The notes: generated by a model not told the origin, from the letters alone. A stretch of 22,090 nucleotides of DNA from Opitutales bacterium (GCA_017479315.1 JAFVCI010000063.1:1-22090); one strand, 5' to 3'; counted from the stretch's first letter, positions 13,426 through 21,721 are shown. Program-made: numbers and translations.

Positions 13426-15564
13426 TTATCCGCCGTGCAGGTAAAAATTGGTGCGTTTTACTTTTTTCCCAAGCATTTCGTTCTTTGGTTTTTCTTCTTT
13501 GTCTTCTTTTTCCTCGATGAACCAATGCTTGTAAGCATCGTTGAATCTTTCAAGCACATTAAATACATTCTCAGGGGGTGTAAAAACATCGTAAAGTTTT
13601 TGCCTTCCGGAATGTCGCCTAAGCGAATCCACCTCGAAAAACGTGCATAAAGATCGCGTATTTAAATTATCTGTTCTTCTATAAGGGCACATTCTATCAA
13701 GATAAAAGTACCTTATATCACAATAAGGTCTTTTATAAATATCCTTTTTTAATTTTCGCAAGTTTTCTTCGATTTTACATTGAAACAACTGCAAGGGTTT
13801 TTTGTCTTTCGTTTTTTTCTTATCTATCTTTTCTTCCTCGACCTCTACTTCCAAACAGAGTTTTACGTACTCCTGAATATTCTTGGGATAGGTTTCAATA
13901 GTGATTCCCATGTCTTCCGGCCTAACATATGCAGCTAAGAGCGAACTCAAATAGCCCTCCCAATCTCTATCCTCTGACTGTAATTTTTGCTTAATGGCTT
14001 CGGGGTCTACGCGAACCAAGAAATGAGGAAATATCCGCCTGTTTGGCTGCGGAAAAGCACGAATATCAAGAAGCTCCAAAGAAAAGCAATTCGTGAATAA
14101 TGTGAGAGAGGATCCATCATACAGACGTGCTTCGGGATCTTTGTATTCTCGTCGGTTTTCTCTCCCTTTTATGGGATATATATTCGGCATGCAAACCGTT
14201 CGCAACGCAAAACAATTCCAAAAAAATCCGTTCAAAGAAGAATCAACAAAACAAGGTTCTTCACTTCCCTGTATGGCAAAAAATTCCTTCAGTCGAAAGC
14301 AATTAAAAAATACATCATCGCCGAATTCAACCGCTTCCCCTGTCGACGGTTTCTGAAGCAGTAAATGTACACTCTCTAATCCTGATGCGGCAAAAGCAGC
14401 GGAACCGACACAGGAAACATGCGCGGAGATATGTTGAAGACTATAACATCTTTGAAACGCACATGCGCCGATTGCGACAGATCTTCCGGCATATTGCTCA
14501 ATGATATTTTTGTATCTGGTATTCACTTTCCTTATTATCGTCGGAGAGATGAGCGCGTCTTTTGGAGCGTATCCTTGCATGAAATAAGCTTTATCGAGCG
14601 TGGTACACACGATGGTCGGATACTCCGTGCCGACGGGAAGGTGAGCGTTAAAGCATTGCAGGTTTTGGAAATTAAAGAAAGCGCCATTCCCAATTTGGAT
14701 CACTTTCGGAGCGATTACCTGCGATAACTTCGGGGTGATTGCCTGACTCAGAAGCATATCATTGGCCTCCTGCCGCGTAATTTCTCGACTGATTCTTCGC
14801 GAAAATCCGAAAATGAATTTGACATTTGGCAGATACAGTTTTTTCGCCCACCTGAAAATTTTCCTCAGAGATGAAGTCGAAAACTCTTCCGCATCAACCC
14901 TGATATTCCAAATTTTCGAAAGGATCTTTATAATGTCCGTCGGTTTCCCATCCTCCGTGTAATAATTTTTAAGATCCACGTCCGGAACATCGGCAAAAAT
15001 ACCGCTGTTTTTGAATTTAACGCCAAAAAGAACGCGTTTATCATCGGCATACGGCATAAACCGTTTGTAAAGACTATCAACCAAAGAGCGCCACTCGGGC
15101 GGTGTCTCAAAAGACTGCTCAACAACCAGCGTGCACTTCTCGTATTTCCCCGTAATCTTTTCCGTGCCCTTCAGGTGAGCCACTTTTACATTTTTAAAAA
15201 ATATTTCCAGGGATTGTGTCGAAAATTCCAATACGGTGACATTTAACGTTGAAACGTTCCCGAGCATCGACAGAACCGCTTCTTGTTCTTCTTCTCCTGT
15301 AAAGTTATTTTCAAGAGCTTCGGGCACCGTAGCGAAAATGTTGCCGTTTAGAATCTCCAAAAGGAATGTGTCACTTTTTTCGCGCTTCGGAGTTTTTTCC
15401 AGTGCTCCGTAAAGATCGATGATAAAACTGCGCCAGTCTTCAGGGTTTTTGTACTTCCCTGCGTCAAACGACACTTTAATCTCTTTTGCCTGCATCGAAA
15501 CAGCGGAAAACGCAACTACACCCAGGCATAAACAACGAAAACCGAACACCTTCATATACTTCAC
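13426..15564 (-). CDS. Secreted BspA-like leucine-rich-repeat protein with a duplicated N-terminal unit
   Basis: A 712-residue protein with a Sec signal peptide (hydrophobic core about 11-23, likely cleavage after MQA at 24-26). Residues 29-133 and 144-247 are two diverged copies of one unit: PEDWRSFIIDLY / PEWRSLVDSLY, GNIFATVPEALENN / SGIFADVPDVDLKN and EFSTQSLEIFF / EFSTSSLRKIF. Residues about 286-505 are LRR_5 (BspA/TpLRR) repeats, for example GNGAFFNFQNLQ, IGACAFQRCYSLQHI, FGDDVFFNCFRLKEF, FFWNCFALRTV and LFTNCFSLELLDI. The C-terminal 200 residues are charged and unassigned. The frame starts at GTG 15564, but ATG 15555 (MKVFGFRC) is equally likely. LRR_5 proteins commonly act in adhesion or host contact; the role here is inferred. 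A strong terminator follows. Confidence 0.8.
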   Translation of the reverse strand: MKYMKVFGFRCLCLGVVAFSAVSMQAKEIKVSFDAGKYKNPEDWRSFIIDLYGALEKTPKREKSDTFLLEILNGNIFATVPEALENNFTGEEEQEAVLSMLGNVSTLNVTVLEFSTQSLEIFFKNVKVAHLKGTEKITGKYEKCTLVVEQSFETPPEWRSLVDSLYKRFMPYADDKRVLFGVKFKNSGIFADVPDVDLKNYYTEDGKPTDIIKILSKIWNIRVDAEEFSTSSLRKIFRWAKKLYLPNVKFIFGFSRRISREITRQEANDMLLSQAITPKLSQVIAPKVIQIGNGAFFNFQNLQCFNAHLPVGTEYPTIVCTTLDKAYFMQGYAPKDALISPTIIRKVNTRYKNIIEQYAGRSVAIGACAFQRCYSLQHISAHVSCVGSAAFAASGLESVHLLLQKPSTGEAVEFGDDVFFNCFRLKEFFAIQGSEEPCFVDSSLNGFFWNCFALRTVCMPNIYPIKGRENRREYKDPEARLYDGSSLTLFTNCFSLELLDIRAFPQPNRRIFPHFLVRVDPEAIKQKLQSEDRDWEGYLSSLLAAYVRPEDMGITIETYPKNIQEYVKLCLEVEVEEEKIDKKKTKDKKPLQLFQCKIEENLRKLKKDIYKRPYCDIRYFYLDRMCPYRRTDNLNTRSLCTFFEVDSLRRHSGRQKLYDVFTPPENVFNVLERFNDAYKHWFIEEKEDKEEKPKNEMLGKKVKRTNFYLHGG

Positions 15565-16147
15565 GGTTATACTTTGAGAAAAAATATCCCGTTTGCAAGA
15601 AAAATTTTAATTTTCGGCATAAATTTTCGAATCTGTGTGTTGAAAGTTTGTCTAAGAGTATAAGGGGCTGTTAAAAACGGAATTTTGTGATTATACTTTT
15701 CTTTTGCTTGCGTGCGGAAAATGCACGAATTTTTGAAATTTCGAGTTGTTTTTGTAAATTTTGTAAATTTGGTAATTTTGTTTGCATATGCCCATGAGGA
15801 TATTGAGAAACGAATTTTTGTTATTTTTGTTATTTTGGCTCTTTTGTTTAAAAAGTTAAGTACAAGCCGAGTGTTGAAGTTCGGTTAAAGATAACTAAAT
15901 TTGTTATTTTGGCTGTATTTGCTTTTTTTGGAATAAAGCATCAATTTTTCAAATACGGCAATATCGCGTAAAAAGCATAAAGTGTATAAAAGGCGACATA
16001 TGTCGTCTGAAAACCGTGTGTGTACACGGAAGGCTTTTGTTTGTTAAATATCCGAATGTTGAGAATGTCGGTTTTTTTGTTGTTTCGCACGTTCGGAGCC
16101 AACCTTCCGTCGTTGACACTCACGGGTTCCGCGACTGAAATCAAACC
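15565..16147. other. AT-rich intergenic region with repeats and palindromes
   Basis: No gene is supported. Direct repeats include TTTGTTATTTTGGCT at 15826-15840 and again at 15900-15914, and TGTAAATTT repeated near 15752-15770. A 12-bp palindrome CGACATATGTCG (15994-16005) is followed by the hairpin CCGTGT-GTGT-ACACGG (16014-16029). A 31-codon frame from ATG 16049 ends in a TGA overlapping the pheT-fragment ATG (ATGA). Upstream of about 15,990 the base composition is clearly more AT-rich than in the flanking genes. Confidence 0.5.
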
Positions 16148-16744
16148 ATGAAGTTCTCGTTGAAATTTTTAAACCAATACCTGCCGGTGCCACGGACGTT
16201 CGAAGCAATTTCCGAAGCACTGGTGCGGTTGGGATTCGAAATCGACGGAACGGAATCCTGCGGCTATTGCGGAAGCGGACCGCTGGTGGTCGGGCAGGTG
16301 AAAACAAAAGTCCCGCATCCGAATTCGGATCATTTAAGTGTCTGCACCGTGGACGTCGGTCAGGCGGAGCCGTTGCAAATCGTCTGCGGCGCAAGTAATT
16401 TCAAGGTTAACGACAAAGTGCCCGTTGCGTTGGAAGGCGCGCGTTTGGGGGATGTGGTTTTAAAGAGAACCGTTATGCGCGGCGTCGAATCCTGCGGCAT
16501 GATGTGCAGTGCGGACGAATTGGGTTTGTCGGAAACGCGCTGTCACGGCTTGCTGATTTTAAACGACCGCAATCCCGACGTCGGTACGCCGTTGGAGGAA
16601 CTTTTCGGCGATACGAAGGATATTATTCTGGACGTCGCGATTCCGTCCAACCGCGGCGATTGTTTAAGCTACGTCGGGATTGCACGAGAATTGAGGGCGA
16701 TTTTCGGCGGAAACGGGAATAAGACGGCGAAGTGCGTCGGATAA
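16148..16744 (+). pseudogene. pheT: Truncated phenylalanyl-tRNA synthetase beta chain (N-terminal 198 residues)
   Basis: MKFSLKFLNQYLPV is the classic PheT N-terminus. An EMAP-II/tRNA-binding OB fold follows (VVGQVKTKVPHPNSDHLSVCTVD, then VCGASNF and KVPVALEGA, with GVESCGMMCSADELGL). The frame reaches the start of the B3 domain (IPSNRGDCLSYVGIARELRAI) and then ends at TAA 16742. Full-length PheT has about 800 residues; no continuation is found in any frame over the next 120 bp, and no pheS precedes it. It could be a decayed duplicate, or a stand-alone tRNA-binding protein like YtpR, although it looks more like PheT than YtpR. The start has no good ribosome-binding site. A full pheT must exist elsewhere in the genome. 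Confidence 0.8.
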
Positions 16745-16867
16745 GCCGATTTTGTCGGGCGTTGGGTATCCGAGTTAATGCACATTGTGTAGTTTTTTTC
16801 CGTTTCGTAAAAAAACGAAAAATATGTCTTGCATTTATAAAATTTTCCTGATTGGATTGATAATGGT

Positions 16868-19063
16868 ATGGTACATCAATATCTGAAAACGTGTGTTTTA
16901 TCGGTATGTGTTGCCGTGTCGTGCGGCGACAGGGCGTTCGGGGTGGAATTTTGGTGTCAATGCTGTTATGAAGAGATTAAGGATGAAAATTGGGGAAAGC
17001 ATGTACATGAGTCCCAAGGCCATGGGACTGCGTTTGATAAGCCCGTGATTCGTTGTACCCCATGTGGTAAGTCGATTGGGAATTGGAACGACATCAAATC
17101 GCACAGGGAAGAGTGTCATGCAAAAGACGAGTCGTGTTTGAAATATAATTTTTATTGTCCAACGTGCTGCGGAGAAATCCACGCGGATGATTGGTTTGTT
17201 CATTTGTGGTATGAACACGGGATTCCGAATTCTGTCCTTTTGTATAGACAAAACAGAGAGAATTCGAATTTAAATGCTACGTTCTCGTGTTGGGAGTTTT
17301 GGCAAAACCTCAAAACCGAAGGTTCGCTTGATTGTAACGATGGTTTTATGAAGGACGGCAGTTTTTTATGTCAGCTGTGCCAGCCGGGAAAAAAAAGCAG
17401 GAGCTGTCGTGTTCCGGTTCTGCTTTGGTACGATCACCTGAAAGAAAAGCATCGCAATCACCTGCCGGAACGCAATTTTTTCTGTAAAACTTGCAACGAC
17501 GTTATTGACGGGAGCGGTTGGAATGAACACGTGAAAGAGAAGCATGCGAACTGGTTGTTGGAGAATGGGTGGAAATTGTATTGCAAAGAATGCAAAATGA
17601 TGGTTCCGAAAGAAAATTGGAATAACCATGTGCTGGAGGAGTATAAAAAAGGGTTTTTAAAATCGAAAGATGGTGTTTTCCTTTGGTGTGAAACAAAAAG
17701 GGTAATGATTTTGGGAAAGGATTGGAATTCCCACGTGGAGGCTGAAATGGAGAAATCCTCTTCGAACGGGTGTTGTAAGCTTCTGTGTAGGATATGTCGC
17801 ACAATGGTTTCGAAGGACGATCTTAATAAACATGTGATGGACAACCATCGGTGTGCTTTTTTCCCAGATGCACACTTCCTTACGGAGCCAGATCTTTGGT
17901 GCGCAATCTGCGGCAAAGTGGTTTTGATGGTCGATTGGAATAAGCATACGGTATCCGAGCATAAGGAGGATTTACAGAAAGGGTATGTTAAGTTCTGGTG
18001 CAGAATATGTAATCAAATGGTTCCGCTAAAAGACTGGAATGCGCATGCGGAAGGAATTTTGGGGACGAAAGAAGTACGAGAAAAGCATAACATGTGGTTC
18101 GCAGGTGGTTTTTGGGATCTTTTTTGCTCAAAGTGCAACGTAATGGTTTCGGAAGAGAAGTGGAATGGACACATGGAAGCTGAACATAAAGGATTTGATT
18201 TCGTGAAAATGTTCCGCTGTTCGCAATGCAAGCAATACTTTCTGGATCAACAATCAAGGGAAAACCATGTGAAAAATAAGCATCAGGATTGGTTTTTTTG
18301 CAACCTGTGTGACGATGTGTTTTGTAAAAACAAGAAAGAACATTTTGAAGAGGACCACCCCGGCAAGGGTTTTGTTTGTGCTTGCGGAGCATACTTTCGT
18401 AAAGATTGTGATGACGGAAAGACGAAATATGAGCACTTGTTGAAACATTCCGTGAAGTGCGAGTTGTGCAATAAAGAGGTTACGATAGATCACATGGAAT
18501 CCAAGCACGGATGCAATCTGAATGTCTGCAGACCGGAGGCGATAACCAAGGAGAAAGTTTGGAAGTGGCGGCATGATTTTTCCTGTAAAAATATGCTTTC
18601 ATGTCCTCTCTGCGGAATTAAAAGCATTCTGCCGGATGTCGAAAAGCATATACGGGAAGATCATAAATGTACGCAAGAGTGTCGCTTTAACGTACAAGAA
18701 GCACTTGAACATGATGCTTCCTGTATGAACGGTTTGACACGGTGCCATCTGTGTGGACAAGAATTGGTCAGAGCGAAACTTAAAAACCACGGGATCCAAA
18801 AGCACGGATGTGCTGAGGATTGCCCGATGTTAACCGGGAAAGGGTGCTGGCATCATGGTAAATGCAGAGAGTGGAGTCTTAAACAATGCCAGCTTTGTGG
18901 CGAATGTAATGTAAAAGCCGATCACCTATTCAAAAAGCTAGAATGCAACAAATTTAAATGTAGCGACAAATCGTGTTTTATAATACAAGATGAGGATGGC
19001 CTTGTTTATATGCAGCATGTAAATCACCGATCGGACAAGCAATTCTTAGGAATGCAAGAATAG
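16868..19063 (+). CDS. Secreted protein built of about 13 C2H2-like zinc-finger repeats
   Basis: A 731-residue protein of tandem CxxC-x11/12-H-x4-H units. Clear units begin at C206 (FCKTCNDVIDGSGWNEHVKEKH type), C239, C307, C345, C378, C420, C451, C478, C531, C579 and C626; related ones begin at C30, C97 and C674. Most share Trp-Asn before the first His (DWNKH, NWNNH, DWNSH, KWNGH). Some have lost the final His, so not all can bind metal classically. The C-terminal third resembles TRAF-type fingers (CPLCGIKSILPDVEKHIREDHKC). The N-terminus (MVHQYLK, hydrophobic 8-19, AFG at 23-25) looks like a signal peptide; AVSC at 16-19 is a weak lipobox alternative. Secreted finger arrays are rare in bacteria; a host-directed or metal-binding role is inference. 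Start ATG 16868, stop TAG. Confidence 0.75.
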   Translation: MVHQYLKTCVLSVCVAVSCGDRAFGVEFWCQCCYEEIKDENWGKHVHESQGHGTAFDKPVIRCTPCGKSIGNWNDIKSHREECHAKDESCLKYNFYCPTCCGEIHADDWFVHLWYEHGIPNSVLLYRQNRENSNLNATFSCWEFWQNLKTEGSLDCNDGFMKDGSFLCQLCQPGKKSRSCRVPVLLWYDHLKEKHRNHLPERNFFCKTCNDVIDGSGWNEHVKEKHANWLLENGWKLYCKECKMMVPKENWNNHVLEEYKKGFLKSKDGVFLWCETKRVMILGKDWNSHVEAEMEKSSSNGCCKLLCRICRTMVSKDDLNKHVMDNHRCAFFPDAHFLTEPDLWCAICGKVVLMVDWNKHTVSEHKEDLQKGYVKFWCRICNQMVPLKDWNAHAEGILGTKEVREKHNMWFAGGFWDLFCSKCNVMVSEEKWNGHMEAEHKGFDFVKMFRCSQCKQYFLDQQSRENHVKNKHQDWFFCNLCDDVFCKNKKEHFEEDHPGKGFVCACGAYFRKDCDDGKTKYEHLLKHSVKCELCNKEVTIDHMESKHGCNLNVCRPEAITKEKVWKWRHDFSCKNMLSCPLCGIKSILPDVEKHIREDHKCTQECRFNVQEALEHDASCMNGLTRCHLCGQELVRAKLKNHGIQKHGCAEDCPMLTGKGCWHHGKCREWSLKQCQLCGECNVKADHLFKKLECNKFKCSDKSCFIIQDEDGLVYMQHVNHRSDKQFLGMQE

Positions 19064-19114
19064 GGTTGTGACTCAGACAGCGATTGACCTTAAAGCGTGA
19101 GTTGTGACATTTTT

Positions 19115-19600
19115 TTATTTCGCAAACAGTTGATCGATGGCGCAGGCAAGTGTTGTTTGATCGTACTTGACTATTTTGTCATTTAAACTTGGAAGATATA
19201 TCCGCAAAGCATACGCGTGCGACTGTTCTCATTGCGCCCGAAAGTTAACCGCCTTGACGACGAACGCTTTTCTTTATCCCTGCATCGCCTCGGGTAACTT
19301 GCGCTCTTGAATTTCCTCTTTTAAAATCCCAAGCACGGCGAGAAGATGGAATATGATTTTTAGAGGTTCGTCACAGCCGTCGTTTACGCCTCAAATCCTT
19401 CCGAAAAATTTCCGAAAATCCCATTCATCGCCGTTGGGATTATTCGCATATTCTTCGGAAATTTCTTGAAAAAGCAGATCTCTCGGCGTTGTAATCGGGT
19501 ATGGACGCCTCGATTGCCTCGCAAAACCTTTCTGCCGATCCGCACGCTTTTTTGCATGCTCAACCGAAGCCGTCAAAGCCCTTTGTAGTGGTCGAAACAC
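19115..19600 (-). pseudogene. Decayed gene with three in-frame stop codons
   Basis: One minus-strand frame of 162 codons from GTG 19600 to TAA 19115 is broken by TGA (19391-19393), TAA (19274-19276) and TGA (19229-19231). It still reads like protein between them: PYPITTPRDLLFQEISEEYA, then DGCDEPLKIIFHLLAVLGIL followed by KEEIQERKLPEAMQG, and finally EQSHAYALRIYLPS ending in ACAIDQLFAK. The peptide IL(K/R)EEIQERKLPE also occurs in the diverged copy beside lptB, where most base differences are at third positions, a sign of past selection on a protein. I cannot name the family. Both TGAs are one transition from CGA. The complementary plus-strand frame at 19501-19779 is less convincing. Confidence 0.55.
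19229..19402. repeat. Diverged direct repeat, copy 1
   Basis: About 174 bp resembling 19688-19858, with the identical core AATATGATTTTTAGAGGTTC and several small indels. Its right end resembles the last codons of lptB (TTTGAGGCGTAA against TTTGAAGCGTAA on the minus strand). It lies within the decayed gene. Confidence 0.65.
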
Positions 19601-19687
19601 CGCTGTGTGATTATTATTCGAGATGTTTTATTGAAAATATCGCTGTCCGGCCGAGTCCCAAAGAGGTGCAAAAGTTTTTAAAATCTT

Positions 19688-19858
19688 TCAATCCGCCCCC
19701 GAACTTTAACGGCGTGCTCTTGCGTTGCATTACTCTCGCACACCTCCGGCAATTTGCGTTCTTGAATTTCTTCCCTTAAAATTTTCGTGCCAGATGGCGA
19801 AAGGGGAATATGATTTTTAGAGGTTCGGTACAGTCGCCTTTACGCTTCAAACCCTTCC
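19688..19858. repeat. Diverged direct repeat, copy 2, overlapping the end of lptB
   Basis: The partner of 19229-19402, about 457 bp away. Its right end is the true 3' end of lptB. On the minus strand one frame reads SGTKILREEIQERKLPEV, matching ILKEEIQERKLPEA in copy 1; the preceding EPLKIIF is in another frame, so this copy is also decayed. Confidence 0.65.
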
Positions 19859-20577
19859 CCGAGATAAAACTTGCGACTTTGCGGATCGTTGAGCAATGTT
19901 TTGCGATCGCCGGCGCAGAGCACGCATCCGTCGTACAAAAGATAAGCACGGTCTACCACGCGCAGGGTTTCGCGCACGTTATGATCGGTAATCAGCACGC
20001 CGATGCCCTGGTGTTTCAGGCTTAAAATAATTTGCTGCACCTCTTGGACACTGATGGGATCCACGCCGCTGAACGGTTCATCCATCAACAGAAATTGCGG
20101 GTGCGTGAGCAATGCGCGCGTGATTTCCAGGCGTCGCCGTTCACCGCCGCTCAGGGTAAAAGCTTTTTGTTTGGCAACTTTCGTGAGGCCCAAATTTTCC
20201 AAAGCCGCCTGCGTTTGTTGTTTAATTTCCAAACGCGTTAAATCTAAAGTCTCCAAAATCGCACGTATATTCTCTTCGACCGTCAGTTTTCGAAACACCG
20301 ACGCTTCCTGCGGTAAATAGCCGATGCCCTTGCGTGCCCGCTTGTACATCGGCAAAGCGGTCACATCCGCACCGTTAAAGATGACCCGACCGCTTGTGAC
20401 GGCAATCAGCCCGACCGTCATGTAAAAAGTCGTCGTTTTTCCTGCGCCGTTCGGTCCCAATAAACCGACAACTTCGCCGGCTTTGACGTTGATATTGACC
20501 CCGCGTACCACTTCGCGGTCGCCGAAAGTCTTGCGTAAGTTCTCCGTCGCAATAAAGGGTATTCCGCCTTCGCTCAT
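19840..20577 (-). CDS. lptB: LPS export ABC transporter ATPase LptB
   Basis: ATPase of the LptB2FGC complex that extracts LPS from the inner membrane. Walker A GPNGAGKTT, Q-loop YLPQEASVFRKLTVEENI (characteristic of LptB), signature LSGGERRR, Walker B FLLMDEPFSGVDP and H-loop ITDHNVRETL are all intact. The length is 245 from ATG 20577 (MSEGGIPFIATENL), with GGAAT upstream; the frame opens further to a TTG at 20634, but those residues do not fit the family. It follows lptC and lptA on the same strand with a 60-bp gap to lptA. The last codons lie within a diverged direct repeat. Confidence 0.95.
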   Translation of the reverse strand: MSEGGIPFIATENLRKTFGDREVVRGVNINVKAGEVVGLLGPNGAGKTTTFYMTVGLIAVTSGRVIFNGADVTALPMYKRARKGIGYLPQEASVFRKLTVEENIRAILETLDLTRLEIKQQTQAALENLGLTKVAKQKAFTLSGGERRRLEITRALLTHPQFLLMDEPFSGVDPISVQEVQQIILSLKHQGIGVLITDHNVRETLRVVDRAYLLYDGCVLCAGDRKTLLNDPQSRKFYLGEGFEA

Positions 20578-20637
20578 GACAGCGTTATTCCAAAAACAAT
20601 CCGACGTCCGAACGCCGTTGAGATAAACCGACAAACT

Positions 20638-20916
20638 TCATTCCTCTTCGCCCAACTGCACCTGTGCCCGTCCGCCGGCATTGGAATTCTCGACCAACAC
20701 CTGTCCGGAGTTTTGAAAAAAGGTAATCTTCTCGCCTCTAAACGTGCCCTGCACCGAACATTTCACAACCGGATGCTCCGATAAAACCATCTTGCCTTCG
20801 TTCGGGTAGATAACCGCTTTTTGCGCCGTTGCCTGCTTCGTTTCGCCCGTTTCTTTGTCGGATGTTTTCAAAAACACGTCGCCCTTTGCAACAATCAATT
20901 TTAACTGTCCCGCCGG
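20638..20916 (-). CDS. LptA/OstA-like protein, C-terminal half after an amber codon
   Basis: In the same frame as the upstream half, the reading resumes right after TAG (20917-20919) with PAGQLKLIVAKGDVFLK and continues through QKAVIYPNEGKMVLSEHP and FRGEKITFFQNSGQVLVE, the beta-strand pattern of the LptA/OstA jellyroll. It ends in TGA at 20638. The only nearby start is TTG 20898, with weak ribosome-binding support. LptA builds the periplasmic bridge for LPS. If both halves belonged to one protein, this gene would be interrupted; readthrough, two subunits or a true pseudogene are the options. Confidence 0.65.
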   Translation of the reverse strand, partial: PAGQLKLIVAKGDVFLKTSDKETGETKQATAQKAVIYPNEGKMVLSEHPVVKCSVQGTFRGEKITFFQNSGQVLVENSNAGGRAQVQLGEEE

Positions 20917-21249
20917 CTACAAGGCTGTTTTATGCGTATCGACGGGCGATAAATAACAAAACAATTTGCACGGCTGTTCCGAAAATTTTTGAGCGAAGCA
21001 CCAAAGTGGCACCGCGGAATTGTTTTTCGCCTGTTGTTCCGATTGCGTACGTACCCACATGCGGTCGCAGGAACCTGAAAACTCTTTGCCGTTCAGTTGT
21101 ACGTTCCCGACAAACAGGAATTCGTTGTGGTCTTCGAATCGCAACATTTCCATGCGGTCGCTCGTAACGGTGGTCGACGGTTTCGCCGCCGATAATAAAC
21201 TGCAAAACACCGCCGAAAAGAGGCAAAATAAGCATTTTTTAACGGTCAT
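20917..21249 (-). CDS. LptA/OstA-like protein, N-terminal half ending at an in-frame TAG
   Basis: Starts at ATG 21249 (MTVKKCLFCLFSAVFC, a signal peptide with likely cleavage near LLSAAKP). The ATG overlaps the end of the lptC-like gene by 11 bp, suggesting translational coupling. LptA-type strands follow: SDRMEMLRFEDHNEFLFVGN and CDRMWVRTQ. After KNNSAV comes a Cys-rich stretch (PLWCFAQKFSEQPCKLFCYL) that does not look like LptA, and then TAG. Beyond the TAG, OstA-like sequence continues in the same frame, so an insertion of roughly 90-95 bp carrying the stop is one reading. Confidence 0.7.
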   Translation of the reverse strand: MTVKKCLFCLFSAVFCSLLSAAKPSTTVTSDRMEMLRFEDHNEFLFVGNVQLNGKEFSGSCDRMWVRTQSEQQAKNNSAVPLWCFAQKFSEQPCKLFCYLSPVDTHKTAL

Positions 21250-21721
21250 AAAACAGGACGTTGGCGTTTTTGCCGATGAAAACTTTCGAAAAACTTGCCT
21301 TTTCGTGCTTCCCTTCCCACACCCACTGCTCACCCACAATGGTGTATTCGGGGTTCGTCACCGTCAACAGCGATTTCCCGGACGCGCGGTGCTTTGGCAA
21401 CGAAACGACCGCGTCCTCGCTGCGAACCGTCATGTCGACTTTGTCCCTCTGTTGCGGATCGAAAAACGTAATGCACAGCTTGCGAACGTTAAACCGCGAT
21501 TCGTTCAGGTATTGAACGGTTTCGCCTTCGCACTGCCATGTTTTGACGCCGTTCTCGTCGAAAAACGGCGTTATAAAGCGACGCATTGGCGTATCGGAAT
21601 GAAAACGGAACAACTCATCGGCATGCAAGTCGGGAAACACCGAAAGGAGTGCTGTTGCAATGCATACCGCGACCAAGAAGTGTTGCCGTTTATCAAAAGC
21701 CTGCCGAGTTGTTCGAAGCAT
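21239..21721 (-). CDS. lptC: LptC-like LPS export protein
   Basis: A 160-residue protein with an N-terminal hydrophobic segment (about 15-27, HFLVAVCIATALLSV) ending in DLHADE, which may be a membrane anchor or a signal peptide. The body has beta-rich strings (WQCEGETVQYLNESRFNVRKLCITFF, then VDMTVRSEDAVVSLPKHRASG and YTIVGEQWVWEGKHEKASFSK) of the LptC/OstA jellyroll kind. LptC links the inner-membrane complex to LptA. The assignment rests largely on position, directly before lptA and lptB on one strand, because LptC sequences diverge widely. Start ATG 21721 is preceded by GGAAG with no spacer. Confidence 0.6.
   Translation of the reverse strand: MLRTTRQAFDKRQHFLVAVCIATALLSVFPDLHADELFRFHSDTPMRRFITPFFDENGVKTWQCEGETVQYLNESRFNVRKLCITFFDPQQRDKVDMTVRSEDAVVSLPKHRASGKSLLTVTNPEYTIVGEQWVWEGKHEKASFSKVFIGKNANVLFYDR

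Noticed and set aside
19115..19600. TGA read as Trp or selenocysteine in the decayed gene
   Set aside because: TGA ends the radical SAM gene and the lptA half normally, a TAA also interrupts the same frame, and no SECIS-like structure was evident; CGA to TGA decay is simpler.
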